This document shows positions 6,932 through 15,039 of a stretch of DNA of 22,990 nt, in pieces. A model generated the notes under the pieces. It was given only the letters and a program-made list of their open reading frames with translations. It was not told where the DNA came from and ran no database searches. The position numbers and the translations under genes are program-made. This DNA comes from a virus. Positions within the stretch are counted from its first letter, which is position 1. The number at the start of each line of letters is the position of its first letter. The stretch covers positions 1-22,990 of the IMG/VR virus record IMGVR_UViG_3300025127_000296; one strand, written 5' to 3'.

Positions 6932-7570
6932 TTATCTTAAATAGTCAGTTACAGTAGAATCTGATGTCCACCTATCTATTCTGTTTAAAGTTTTAAGTGA
7001 ACCATCACTATTAAATTCATCAGTATACAATGCTTTAAAAGCTGTCATATCTTTTGCATCATCTATTGCTGTGCAAATATCACCACAATCTTTTCTTATT
7101 GCGGCACAATACGTTGTTACTGCACTAGGTATGGTTGCACTACTATCCATAGTAACTCTTTGCACCAGCCAGTCAAACTCTTTAATTAAAGCATATGCTC
7201 TAATTTTAGCTCTTTTTTTAGCTAGTGTTTTCAAACCATAATCTATTACTTGATTACCCTCACTATCTAATACTTTGCTACCATCTTCATTTGTAACAGG
7301 AACATCGTCTAAAGGTTTTTCTGTAATTTTATAAGTAGTAGTAATTTTTTTATTTGAACTATCAAAAACATAAGTTGGTCCAGAGGTATACTCAAATCTA
7401 TCATTACCCTTAGTTCCTGGTTCTATCGTATAAATACCTATGGCATTTAATTCTGACCAAGACCAAGCACCAAAAATATCTCTAGAATGTTTTACATCGT
7501 TTATTGTAATATTCCTAGGAACTTTAATTATTTCTGTTATTTCATTTTTATCGTTTACTAAACCCCACAT
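6932..7570 (-). CDS. Tail-fibre-associated accessory protein
   Basis: A 212-residue protein. The first half is beta-rich (MWGLVNDKNEITEIIKVPRN; the W-S-W pair at 36-38), like short tail-fibre accessory domains. The second half is alpha-helical: TLAKKRAKIRAYALIKEFDW is followed by IPSAVTTYCAAIRKDCGDI. That layout resembles phage tail-assembly proteins encoded next to fibres, in which a 'KR...A' helix precedes a helix that ends in a short acidic tail. It has one of the best ribosome binding sites in the window (AAGGAGGT). It lies between the SPRY fibre protein and the nozzle-like gene, with four or fewer bases on the downstream side. A role in fibre attachment or folding is plausible but unproved. 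Confidence 0.65.
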   Translation of the reverse strand: MWGLVNDKNEITEIIKVPRNITINDVKHSRDIFGAWSWSELNAIGIYTIEPGTKGNDRFEYTSGPTYVFDSSNKKITTTYKITEKPLDDVPVTNEDGSKVLDSEGNQVIDYGLKTLAKKRAKIRAYALIKEFDWLVQRVTMDSSATIPSAVTTYCAAIRKDCGDICTAIDDAKDMTAFKALYTDEFNSDGSLKTLNRIDRWTSDSTVTDYLR

Positions 7571-7576
7571 ATTATC

Positions 7577-7584
7577 ACCTCCTT
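7577..7584 (-). promoter_or_regulatory. Strong ribosome binding site (AAGGAGGT)
   Basis: On the minus strand AAGGAGGT lies six bases before the ATG of the 212-residue gene and overlaps the stop codon of the SPRY protein gene. It matches the 16S rRNA 3' end completely over eight bases, stronger than most sites here. Confidence 0.75.
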
Positions 7585-9412
7585 AAAAAGCATTGGGAAA
7601 TTTGAACGGACTTTCTGCCCAAGCAGAGTAGACATACTCACTACCACTACCATTACAACCAGCATTAGTTCCTTTTAGTCTAAAACCATTAGCAAAATAA
7701 TCTACACCATCGTGACTATCTGCTCCAGTAGCTTCTGCACTTGTACTATTCCAATATAGTTCTCTATGTGTACCATCATTGAATGGTCTTCTTAATGCAT
7801 CAGATACTAAGAACGAACCACTACCATCTATTCTTCGTAGCTGTACTAATTTTGGGCGAAAGCCAGTATGTATGTACACACCATTTGCATTGGAGTTTCC
7901 ATGATACCGACCAAAAGCTGAGAAACCTGGTATTGATGTCCAAGCCATAAATATAAAAGTATGTCCATTTGTATTTAATCCATCCGTATAATTAGTATCA
8001 AAGGTAGTCGCACTAACTGCCGACATACTGCCATTTCCTGATTTGCTTGTTTGAGATCCAGTAGTTTCAACTTGTAATACATAATTTTGATCATCTAAAC
8101 CAACGTGTCTATAAATTCTTTGGCTGTTACCATCTGATCTCATACTTATGATTAGTTCTGGAGCTTTACCCAAACCATGTCCTACTGTAGCTGTACCAGA
8201 TCCAGATAAATTTCCTGTATACGTTCCTGTACTAAACCCTATATCAGAATTTACTTGTATAGTTGATTCTCTAGCACCATCATTGTTTGTTACTGTTGTT
8301 GCAGCTTTTGCTCTCCAACACCAAGCAACATAAGTTCTTCCGTTATCGTTAGGTCCACTTCCACTTGTGCCTAATGTAAAACCATCAGAATCAAAACTTG
8401 AAATCATAGGATTATTATTACCTTGTGCCGTATCATCGATACGAGAGGTTGTATCCATTTGAAACATAAATGGAGTAGGAGTTGGACTTCTACTATTTAA
8501 AACTTGTGAATGAAATAATTGATTATTTTGGGAATGACTACTACACTTTGCCCAGATAACATCAGGCTTGAAGCCTAATCCTGTTATTGACTGTCCTGTT
8601 GTAGAGTTACCTGTGTATTGTACGATACCAAATTGTTTACCACCAACATAATCATCATCAGTTTCTGCTGGACTAATAGCATCAGCAACTGGTAAATTAG
8701 CTGAACATAAGGCTAAAAACCCCTCTGTAGAGTATTTGAACGAACCCCTGCCATTTCCATCCACTTCTGTACCAGCGGTAGTTGCTCCGAGAAATGTACT
8801 ATCTTGTCCAAAATTAAATGTGACTTCAGCATCAGCAGCAGACCAATTACCTATGGCTGGAAATAATCTTCGTGTTGTCATAGCTACATTGTGTGGAGAA
8901 CCTCCAGTGCCAAACCCCCAATTAGTACCAGCAGAAGGATCGCCAGAATTATGTATTGTTCCATTTAATCCACCCCAAAATCTACCATTATCTGCATCTA
9001 ACCAAATTCTTATTATATCTCCGTTAGTAGGAGTACCACTACCATAACTTTTATTATAAGAGCTACTGCCATTTCCAGGCCCATATAAACATGTTTGATT
9101 TTGTGAATATAATCCAAATGCTTGTGCTCCACTTGGTTGTGTAATATTGTTATATCCTAACTCTGTATCTATATTAAAAAAGTCATTACACCAACCTATA
9201 ATCATACCATTATCAGAATTAAAATTGTTTACGTAAACTTCAAAATACCATTTACCAGAAGTAACTCCAAAAGTTCCTAATGTGGTTTCATTACTGATAT
9301 TAGTATATTTTAAATTACTGCCAGTAAAACCATTTTGCCTATTTGACACATCAGTTGAACCAGCTTGTTGTCCTAATGGATTTAAAACACAAAAATTTGA
9401 ATTAGTTGTCAT
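7583..9412 (-). CDS. SPRY-domain tail fibre protein with three tandem beta-domains
   Basis: A 609-residue putative host-recognition protein. Residues about 35-205 form an SPRY/B30.2-like beta-sandwich: TLGTFGVTSGKWYFEVYV, then MIIGWC, GDIIRIWLDADNGRFWGGLN and LFPAIG. Then come three degenerate repeats of about 100 residues, near 264-367, 396-493 and 503-605. Each starts with YTGN or YHGN, passes through G[LF].P[DEK]L[IV] and ends in a strand such as YVAWCW, FIFMAW or YVYSAWAESPF. I know this repeat from many phage tail fibres. The start has AGGAAG seven bases upstream and overlaps the LamG gene stop (TAATG). In related phages LamG and SPRY parts can be one chain, so the two proteins probably act together at the tail tip. 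Confidence 0.82.
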   Translation of the reverse strand: MTTNSNFCVLNPLGQQAGSTDVSNRQNGFTGSNLKYTNISNETTLGTFGVTSGKWYFEVYVNNFNSDNGMIIGWCNDFFNIDTELGYNNITQPSGAQAFGLYSQNQTCLYGPGNGSSSYNKSYGSGTPTNGDIIRIWLDADNGRFWGGLNGTIHNSGDPSAGTNWGFGTGGSPHNVAMTTRRLFPAIGNWSAADAEVTFNFGQDSTFLGATTAGTEVDGNGRGSFKYSTEGFLALCSANLPVADAISPAETDDDYVGGKQFGIVQYTGNSTTGQSITGLGFKPDVIWAKCSSHSQNNQLFHSQVLNSRSPTPTPFMFQMDTTSRIDDTAQGNNNPMISSFDSDGFTLGTSGSGPNDNGRTYVAWCWRAKAATTVTNNDGARESTIQVNSDIGFSTGTYTGNLSGSGTATVGHGLGKAPELIISMRSDGNSQRIYRHVGLDDQNYVLQVETTGSQTSKSGNGSMSAVSATTFDTNYTDGLNTNGHTFIFMAWTSIPGFSAFGRYHGNSNANGVYIHTGFRPKLVQLRRIDGSGSFLVSDALRRPFNDGTHRELYWNSTSAEATGADSHDGVDYFANGFRLKGTNAGCNGSGSEYVYSAWAESPFKFPNAF

Positions 9413-10206
9413 TATGTACTTCCTGCTCCGTTGGTTGGTGAATCTAATGTAATATTATCATTATCTATATTAGTAGCAGAAAAATCATTTCCATTTCCAC
9501 TGCTATCTGTACCAATAGCTCCCTCGGCAAATCTCAGATGGAACCCATTATTACCAAATGATAAACCACTCGGATTCTTTGGAATCCAAATTCCGTTCTT
9601 ACTTTGAGCGACCTCAGTCGGAGCATAAGATTGTCCATCAAAAAATAAAAACTCTGCGTAATATAAATTAGTACCATCAGATGCGTGACCTATTCCGTTT
9701 TTTTGTCCTATATAAAATGCTTCAGCTGCATTCCAATGTGGCACATCTTCATCTTGTGATACGTTACCTAAATTAAATCCTGTCAATTGTGTTCCATTAA
9801 CATACACTCTAATTCTATCGTCTTGTGTTGATTGTGAAGTATCAAATCTATACAACAAATGATACCAAGCACTAAAGTCTTCAAACTGTTGATCAGTTGA
9901 ACCAGTACTTCCCATAGTAGTTTGTAAATCCATTTGTATTGCATTGTCATTACCAAAACCAGTAAAAGAATATTGGCTACCACTTGTGCCACCAGTAAAA
10001 ATTGTTGTTTTTGAACTACTGTCTAATTCAGTATGTCTTTTCACCCATAAACTAATTGTAAAAGTATCTCTACTTGTGGCTGTTCCAAGTGTTCTACTTA
10101 AATAAGCTGCTGTACCATGATTTTGAACCATGCTTTGTTCGATTTGATAAGAGTAAAACCCAGTATCACTTGCAGACTTTTGAAAAAATTGACCTTGAAC
10201 TGGCAC
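9412..10206 (-). CDS. LamG / concanavalin A-like lectin-domain tail protein
   Basis: A 264-residue protein with one laminin-G/concanavalin A-like beta-sandwich covering about residues 28-215. Landmarks are FTISLWVKRH (49-58), FEDFSAWYHLLYRFDT (about 108-123), DRIRVYVNGTQLTGF (about 129-143), YYAEFLFFDGQS and NGIWIPKNPSGLSFGNNG. The C-terminus (GTDSSGNGNDFSATNI, then DSPTN) is the usual linker leading into an SPRY domain in longer phage fibres, but here the frame stops at TAA. Such domains bind glycans, so a role in attachment to the host surface is likely. The N-terminus before residue 28 may anchor to the virion. The gene lies 12 bases after the previous fibre gene. Confidence 0.82.
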   Translation of the reverse strand: MPVQGQFFQKSASDTGFYSYQIEQSMVQNHGTAAYLSRTLGTATSRDTFTISLWVKRHTELDSSSKTTIFTGGTSGSQYSFTGFGNDNAIQMDLQTTMGSTGSTDQQFEDFSAWYHLLYRFDTSQSTQDDRIRVYVNGTQLTGFNLGNVSQDEDVPHWNAAEAFYIGQKNGIGHASDGTNLYYAEFLFFDGQSYAPTEVAQSKNGIWIPKNPSGLSFGNNGFHLRFAEGAIGTDSSGNGNDFSATNIDNDNITLDSPTNGAGST

Positions 10207-10218
10207 TAGTAATATCTC

Positions 10219-11133
10219 CTATGCAAATGCAAGTTGTGGTGTTCCTAACAAAATGTTAGAGGCACTTTGAACAAAATAAGGTAGAATATCTACGGATGAT
10301 GCAGCAGTTGATATAGTTAATCCTGCCCCTCCAGCAGTTTCATAATCTGTACCTAAACTTAATGTTCTACTACCAGTGCCATCTTGTATGATCATAATAA
10401 TACCAGATTGTCCTACTGACTCAGTAGAAGGATTAGCTAAAGTCACGTTACCAGTAAAAGTCAAGACGAAGTTCTGATACAAATCGAAGTCTAGCGTAGT
10501 TGAACCAGTTGCGTTTGCAGTTTGTGTAGCTCCTCTTTGACCAGCAGTAAAAGTATTTGCTACATCTTTAAAAACTGTATCAGCATTATATGCTTGAACA
10601 TCACTTCCGATTGCTAAACCTAATGCAGTTCTTGCATCACTAGCACTTGTTGATCCTGTGCCACCTTTTGCTACTGTTACTGTTGGTAAACTTGCTGTTC
10701 CTATTGCACCACCTAAAGTATCTAATGATACTTCAACAATGTTCGTTCCGTCTGCATAAGCAAAATATATTTTTTGTTGGTCTGGAGAAAAGCCAGTACC
10801 ACTTGCAGTTTTAATAGTTAAGTTTGTTGGATTTGTAACTGCTGTCACATCAAAGATATACATTTTCTCAATGCTGTCAGGAACTGTTAAGACAGTGGCC
10901 CCTGATAGGGTAACAGAAGCCACTTTAACAACCATGTTTCTTGCGTTTGATACAGTGCCATCGGTCATTGCAAGTGCAACTGTTGCTCCACTACCAACTG
11001 TTACTTGCTCAAAACCACCTATTGCTTGTTGTACTAAATTTAAATTATTATTTGTTTTTGTTCCCCATGTACCAGCGTTTTCACCAGTAGCCATGAGTTC
11101 CAGTTTTAAATCTGATGAGTATGTAGATGCCAT
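10219..11133 (-). CDS. Tail fibre protein
   Basis: A 304-residue fibre protein. The N-terminus (MASTYSSDLKLELMATGENA, then GTWGTKTNNNLNLVQQAIGG) is a widespread phage tail-fibre attachment segment. Residues 154-186 hold the shaft motif AKGGTGSTSASDARTALGL followed by SDVQAYNAD, also typical of fibres with trimeric shafts. The rest is low-complexity beta (runs of Thr, Gly, Ser, Val), ending in a small domain with TLSLGTDYETAGGAGLTIS. By family, it should trimerise and link the baseplate or tail tip to receptor-binding domains. It is transcribed just before the LamG and SPRY proteins, giving a three-gene adhesion block. No chaperone or peptidase domain is seen at its C-terminus. Confidence 0.85.
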   Translation of the reverse strand: MASTYSSDLKLELMATGENAGTWGTKTNNNLNLVQQAIGGFEQVTVGSGATVALAMTDGTVSNARNMVVKVASVTLSGATVLTVPDSIEKMYIFDVTAVTNPTNLTIKTASGTGFSPDQQKIYFAYADGTNIVEVSLDTLGGAIGTASLPTVTVAKGGTGSTSASDARTALGLAIGSDVQAYNADTVFKDVANTFTAGQRGATQTANATGSTTLDFDLYQNFVLTFTGNVTLANPSTESVGQSGIIMIIQDGTGSRTLSLGTDYETAGGAGLTISTAASSVDILPYFVQSASNILLGTPQLAFA

Positions 11134-11146
11134 ATTTTATCCTTTT

Positions 11147-12229
11147 TTATGCCGCTGTTGTTATCTTAGTCCAGGTAACTGGTGTCCCAGTATCTACTCT
11201 GTTCCATGCTATTATTATTACACTTCCAACATTACTCGTCAATACTACTCCAGTAACATCATCTACTATTCCAGTACCCGTTACCTCTGCTGGAGTGCCA
11301 ACTGCACTTGTTGCTGCTACTCCCGTTACATCATATCCTGAAACTGGTGTTATAGAACCAACTGCACTTGTTGCTGCTACACCTGTAACATTAGTAACTC
11401 CGGTAATTAATAAAGTAACATCTCCAACTGAAGTAGTTGCCGCTACACCTGTAACATCTACTAATGTTATTGGAGCAACTATTGATGTACCCACAGCTGA
11501 TGTCATTGCTACACCTGTTGTTCCTGTTGTAGCGTCACCATCAAAATCTACTGTACCTACAGAACCTGTAAGACCTAAACCAGTAGGAGTAATCTCAACA
11601 CCTTGTGTAGTAGTAACACTACCAACAGCTGATGTTGTAGACACGCCTGACACAGCGACAGTTTCAGATACAGTTGGTGTAACTGTTCCCACAGCAGAGG
11701 TCATACTTACGCCTGTTGGTATAACAGAATAAGCGCCTCCCCAAACTCTGTTACCCCATGTTCCTCGACCCCAACCTTCACCTATTTCTGCATCAATCGT
11801 TACAGATCCCACAGCTGAAGTAGATGATACTCCAGTAACCGATATGGATGTATCATTTTGATCACCCCATGCTCCATCACCCCAGGCTAATAAACCCCAG
11901 GTTGTAGCTAACTCCGTATTGATTTGACCACCCATATTTGAATGGTATTGACAATAATAATATAATGTAGGAGCAGAATCTGCTACTTGAATAGTAGTGA
12001 GATAATTTACATCGTCTTTTGTTACACCAGTAGTGTATTCACTACCACCACTGTGTGTACCATCAGAGGTAGTAGAAAATCTTAATGGATGACTTGTTGC
12101 AGCTGACCAGTTAAATACATATGTGCCACCTTCAGCTAATGTTAGTGTGGCTTGTTGTACTCCGTCAATAAAATATTTATTATTACCACTAACATTTACT
12201 ACTGTGACTGTAAAAGTTCTAGTAGTCAC
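11147..12229 (-). CDS. Cupredoxin-domain virion protein with nine TGV..TSAVG repeats
   Basis: A 360-residue protein in two parts. Residues about 1-104 resemble a cupredoxin: YVFNWSAATSHPLRF supplies H47, and YYYCQYHSNMGG supplies C93, H96 and M99. These form a His-Cys-His-Met set in the spacing expected for a type 1 copper site. Residues 105-170 hold two Trp/Gly-rich segments (LLAWGDGAWGDQND; GWGRGTWGNRVWGGAY). From residue 132 to 337 there are nine copies of a TGV-x-x-TSAVG-x-V unit, beta-forming and alanine/valine rich. Similar N-terminal domains occur in marine phage structural proteins. Whether copper is bound, or the fold only serves as a scaffold, cannot be told. The position in the fibre module suggests a surface-exposed tail or decoration role. 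Confidence 0.75.
   Translation of the reverse strand: MTTRTFTVTVVNVSGNNKYFIDGVQQATLTLAEGGTYVFNWSAATSHPLRFSTTSDGTHSGGSEYTTGVTKDDVNYLTTIQVADSAPTLYYYCQYHSNMGGQINTELATTWGLLAWGDGAWGDQNDTSISVTGVSSTSAVGSVTIDAEIGEGWGRGTWGNRVWGGAYSVIPTGVSMTSAVGTVTPTVSETVAVSGVSTTSAVGSVTTTQGVEITPTGLGLTGSVGTVDFDGDATTGTTGVAMTSAVGTSIVAPITLVDVTGVAATTSVGDVTLLITGVTNVTGVAATSAVGSITPVSGYDVTGVAATSAVGTPAEVTGTGIVDDVTGVVLTSNVGSVIIIAWNRVDTGTPVTWTKITTAA
11219..11836 (-). repeat. Nine degenerate coding repeats (TGV-x-x-TSAVG)
   Basis: Nine units begin with [TS]G[VL] and reach [ST]xVG[STD] within ten residues. Examples are TGVSSTSAVGSV, TGVSMTSAVGTV, TGVAATTSVGDV, two copies of TGVAATSAVG and a divergent last copy, TGVVLTSNVGSV. Spacing between copies varies from about 17 to 40 residues. 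The middle copies are most alike at the DNA level, which suggests recent duplication or recombination. Confidence 0.85.
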
Positions 12230-12244
12230 AAATCACCTCTGTTA

Positions 12245-12682
12245 TTAAGCTATTCTTATAATAGCATCTGAAGCATTAGCAGTAGGAAACTGTATTGTAA
12301 ATGTACCTGAAGTAGCTGTTTTATCTCCACCAAAATCTAAAACTGCAACTGCTGGATCACCAGTAGCTGAATCATTATAAATTAAAGCTCCTCTTGCTGT
12401 GAGTGATACTCCTACAAAAGATAAATCTGCAAAGTCTACAACAGCAGTATCTGTGCTTAAAGTTGGTGTTACCGCAGCTAAAGCCTTACCGCCACTTGTA
12501 TAGCCAGATGGTGAAGATACTTGATTGTCAGTTGTAAAAGAAGTAGTTGATTTACCTAAAGTAGCACTTGAAGTATACATAGATAATTTAAAAGTGTTTC
12601 CTCCAGGATTTGTAAAATTATGAACGCCTTTTAAAACATCTGTTTTAAAAACATTACACACTGCACTTGTTGTTATTGCCAT
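12245..12682 (-). CDS. Small virion structural protein
   Basis: A 145-residue beta-rich protein. Its pattern is one I associate with a recurrent marine phage structural protein of unknown role: VFKTDVLKGVHNF, FKLSMYTSSATLGKST, SGYTSGGKAL and ARGALIYNDSA followed by AVAVLDFGG. The last half alternates strands and turns and ends in a short Ile-rich strand. It lies between the adaptor genes and the cupredoxin-repeat protein, so a place in the neck, tail or fibre base is likely. No catalytic or metal site is evident. Start codon and spacing to both neighbours (15-17 bases) are ordinary, and the ribosome binding site (AGGAG) is good. Confidence 0.78.
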   Translation of the reverse strand: MAITTSAVCNVFKTDVLKGVHNFTNPGGNTFKLSMYTSSATLGKSTTSFTTDNQVSSPSGYTSGGKALAAVTPTLSTDTAVVDFADLSFVGVSLTARGALIYNDSATGDPAVAVLDFGGDKTATSGTFTIQFPTANASDAIIRIA

Positions 12683-12699
12683 ATTTTTTCTCCTATAAG

Positions 12700-13350
12700 T
12701 TATGGGGATGGTGATTGCACTGGCAATCTCATAACCCCGTCATCATAATCAGCACGTCTACGTTTACCCATTTGTGTAAGCATAAATGACTGTATATTTT
12801 CATTATACTTATCTACGTACAGTTTGTACATATCAGCTGGGCCTTTTAAATAACTAAAACATTCAACTAAAACACCATATAATAATAAATTTTCTTGGTT
12901 CTTTGATAAAAATGTATCTGTTGTTGATGTAAAATGATCAGGGTCTTTTATATAATTTACTTGCACTTCATAATTAACATCTGGTACCGGTGCTACAACT
13001 ATTGTTAATTCATTCCAATTTGCATAATATTTTGGAGTACCTGTTGCATTTGTAGGATTAAATTCAGCGATAAAAGAGGTGTCCCTTTTTTCTAAAAAGT
13101 CTCTAGTGTTGTTACTTATTATTTGTACAGAACGTATGCTAATTAAATCATCTGGCATATTTATGTATCTTTGAGTTCCAGAATTTAAGGTGATAGCATA
13201 CTCTCTTATATCATCATAATCTACTTTACCAGCTATATCTAACTCAATATTTCTGATAAATTGATCAATCAAAGTATCTGATAAAACGTTAGAATCTACT
13301 TCAGTATAATTTCTAACTTGTGTTAAAAAAGCTGAATGTGTAATACTCAT
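12700..13350 (-). CDS. Head-tail adaptor protein (SU10 adaptor-like)
   Basis: A 216-residue protein that I recognise as the phage adaptor family named after Escherichia phage SU10. Characteristic segments are LIDQFIRNIELDI (27-39), YDDIREYAITLNSGTQRYIN then MPDDLISIRSVQI, LEKRDTSFIAEFNP, APVPDVNYEVQVNYIKDPDH and LLLYGVLVECFSYLKGP. The adaptor ring sits under the portal and links it to the tail. The last part is basic (MGKRRRADYDD) and could touch DNA or the portal. The ATG overlaps the preceding stop by four bases. Its presence with a nozzle-like protein and without a tape-measure gene supports a short-tailed virion. Confidence 0.85.
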   Translation of the reverse strand: MSITHSAFLTQVRNYTEVDSNVLSDTLIDQFIRNIELDIAGKVDYDDIREYAITLNSGTQRYINMPDDLISIRSVQIISNNTRDFLEKRDTSFIAEFNPTNATGTPKYYANWNELTIVVAPVPDVNYEVQVNYIKDPDHFTSTTDTFLSKNQENLLLYGVLVECFSYLKGPADMYKLYVDKYNENIQSFMLTQMGKRRRADYDDGVMRLPVQSPSP

Positions 13351-13727
13351 GAAATCACCACACTAAAATTAGTTCCTATTGACGCATTTAATTCAAAAGA
13401 GGTTAGTTTTGTTCCTAAAATATTATCACTATTACTTGGTAACATACTAGCACCACCAGTTATTCCTGAATCTCCTGTTTCAGCAAAAAAACCATTACTA
13501 ATATACAAAAGAAAATCTTGATTATCGTCTTTAGGTCTAGGTCTAGCATTAGCTAAAGCTATAGCATCAGCTTTAATATGTTTTCTTCTTATTTGTGGAT
13601 GTTTAGGTTCAAACTCTGATTTATGTACAAAAGATCCATTCCACTCTTTTACCATTTCATTATATGGAAAAGCCATACCTGATCTATCAGATATTGCCTT
13701 TGCATGTTTTCCTTTTGCATATGCCAT
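13347..13727 (-). CDS. Conserved phage structural protein, 'MAYAKGKHAKAISDRSG' type
   Basis: A 126-residue protein. The first 65 residues are highly typical of a small marine phage protein: MAYAKGKHAKAISDRSGMAF, then PYNEMVKEWNG, FVHKSEFEPKHPQ and ALANARPRPK. The conserved half is basic with a Trp-Asn-Gly core. The second half is a variable Gly/Ser-rich stretch ending in short strands. The exact function is unknown to me. It is always seen beside adaptor genes in the phages I recall, and here it sits between two of them with a one-base overlap on one side and four on the other. That argues for a neck or connector accessory role. Confidence 0.8.
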   Translation of the reverse strand: MAYAKGKHAKAISDRSGMAFPYNEMVKEWNGSFVHKSEFEPKHPQIRRKHIKADAIALANARPRPKDDNQDFLLYISNGFFAETGDSGITGGASMLPSNSDNILGTKLTSFELNASIGTNFSVVIS

Positions 13728-14416
13728 TATGCACCTTGTGGAAAGAAAGATTGAGGAGCAATATAAACAGAAGTTCTTTGTCCGTCTTCAGTTAGTGCTC
13801 TATTTAATTCATCTTCGTATAATAATTTATTTTGTTGCACTAATTGTGGACTTCTTTTCATAGATAAATAATATGCAAGACCTGCAACCATACAGGGTAT
13901 AAATCTAAATACTACATCTGCCTGATTAGTATATGCACCAGCATCTTCAATTCTTTTTAAATAATAATATTTGACACATGTATAAGTAGAAGCATCAGGA
14001 GTTTGATACAAAGTTATTTTTGGAGTAGTTTGTCTGTCAATATAATATTGACTTGGTTGTCCTGTTGAACCTTTATTAGGTAAAGCAGCATATTCGCTTC
14101 TACTAATTTTTGTTAAAGATACGTCATTAGTATTAGCAGTTTGTGTTGTAGTTGTAGAAATGTAAGCCTCTAAAATATCGTTTGCATTAGCAGGAGCGTC
14201 ATATGTAGCTGTACCTGCTGTTAAAACTTGTGCTTTTAACTCTACTTTCCATAAATGCACACCTCTGTTTCCCCATTCAGAAAAAAGTATATTTAAGCTT
14301 CTTCTTGCAGATTTTAAGTCGTAGCCAGAGTTAGTTCTTACACCACATCTTTCATAAGCCTCTTGTATAATATCATCTATATTTAAATCAAAAGTAGTTG
14401 TCCCTGATGTAGCCAT
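13727..14416 (-). CDS. Head-tail connector / tail-tubular-A-like protein
   Basis: A 229-residue protein. The N-terminus (FDLNIDDIIQEAYERCGVRT, then GYDLKSARRSLNILFSEWGN) and RGVHLWKVEL are the hallmarks of a common connector protein of marine podoviruses, comparable in role to tail tubular protein A or gp4-like adaptors. The middle is beta-rich and holds ISRSEYAALPNKGSTGQPSQ. The C-terminal helix pair (FIPCMVAGLAYYLSMKR, LLYEDELNRALTEDGQR) completes the family pattern. It should form part of the ring between portal and tail nozzle. One-base overlaps (TAATG type) link it to both neighbours, pointing to coupled translation and near-equal amounts. Confidence 0.8.
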   Translation of the reverse strand: MATSGTTTFDLNIDDIIQEAYERCGVRTNSGYDLKSARRSLNILFSEWGNRGVHLWKVELKAQVLTAGTATYDAPANANDILEAYISTTTTQTANTNDVSLTKISRSEYAALPNKGSTGQPSQYYIDRQTTPKITLYQTPDASTYTCVKYYYLKRIEDAGAYTNQADVVFRFIPCMVAGLAYYLSMKRSPQLVQQNKLLYEDELNRALTEDGQRTSVYIAPQSFFPQGA

Positions 14417-15039
14417 TACTTAACACCTGTAAATTTTATTCCACGAATTGCAGCTCTACCACCTCGTGCTATACCACCTTCAGAAAAAGTAAGTGTGAGT
14501 GAACCTTTTATTCCTTTTGTTTTTGACCTATTCATAGGATTACTAGATGTGCTATCGTAAGCTTCTATACCAAAACTACCTCTATCTCCAAAGTTTTTTT
14601 GAGCAGTAAAACTTTTAGTTCTTCTTTTACTTTCTCCTCTCGGAGAGGAATATTTTTGTTGAGCCACTTGTCCTATTACATCAACTCCTAATATTTTTTT
14701 ACCGACAGTAACTTTACTGCCCTTTTTTGTTACTCCTGTATCACTTTTTTCTTTGAAAACTTCTGGTTTAACTATTGTTTTTCTTTTTGGTAAAATTATT
14801 CTACTTTCAGGCATACCGCCTTCGTTTAATAATTGAGTAAAACCACTTGGATCTCTTTCTAAAGATTGTTTTCTTCTATACTCCTGCATCATTTTATTTA
14901 TTTTTTTTTGTTTAGGAGTTAACTTTGGTAAAGGATTAGCTTTACGCATTTTATCATACGAAAAATCTTGAAATCCCTTTGGAAACACAGGAGAAACCAT
15001 TATACCTTTTCTTTTAAATTTTCTTATAGGTTTAGGCAT
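14416..15039 (-). CDS. Basic protein with Gly-Gly motifs
   Basis: A 207-residue, Lys/Arg-rich protein without a recognised domain. Features are an N-terminal MPKPIRKFKRKGIM, a helix with TPKQKKINKMMQEYRRKQSL, LNEGGMPESRI in the first half and a C-terminus SEGGIARGGRAAIRGIKFTG. The last block, Gly-Gly followed by ARG..AxRG..F, is a tail I associate with many small marine phage proteins. Charge suggests an internal virion protein or a DNA-contacting protein. One-base overlaps connect it with the connector gene and with the next basic protein. A 15-base palindrome lies within it at 14635-14649. Confidence 0.65.
   Translation of the reverse strand: MPKPIRKFKRKGIMVSPVFPKGFQDFSYDKMRKANPLPKLTPKQKKINKMMQEYRRKQSLERDPSGFTQLLNEGGMPESRIILPKRKTIVKPEVFKEKSDTGVTKKGSKVTVGKKILGVDVIGQVAQQKYSSPRGESKRRTKSFTAQKNFGDRGSFGIEAYDSTSSNPMNRSKTKGIKGSLTLTFSEGGIARGGRAAIRGIKFTGVK

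Noticed and set aside
9783-9992. 69-codon minus frame inside the LamG gene
   Set aside because: Out-of-frame shadow; the LamG frame shows clear domain motifs throughout.
11127-11732. 201-codon frame on the plus strand with repeats
   Set aside because: It is the mirror of the TGV..TSAVG coding repeats; low-complexity Thr/Pro/Val sequence, no ribosome binding site, opposite to all genes.
11219-11836. CRISPR or diversity-generating retroelement target
   Set aside because: Repeats are coding, uneven in spacing and degenerate; no reverse transcriptase, template repeat or cas gene is in the window.
11147-12229. Cupredoxin domain as a stolen host plastocyanin gene
   Set aside because: No signal peptide, fused to virion-type repeats and placed among fibre genes; a structural role is more likely.
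14635-14649. 15-base palindrome TCCTCTCGGAGAGGA, followed by ATATTTTT on the plus strand
   Set aside because: Short stem with a three-base loop and a broken T tract; it encodes ordinary residues (SPRG) and may be chance. Kept only as a weak parallel to 17883.
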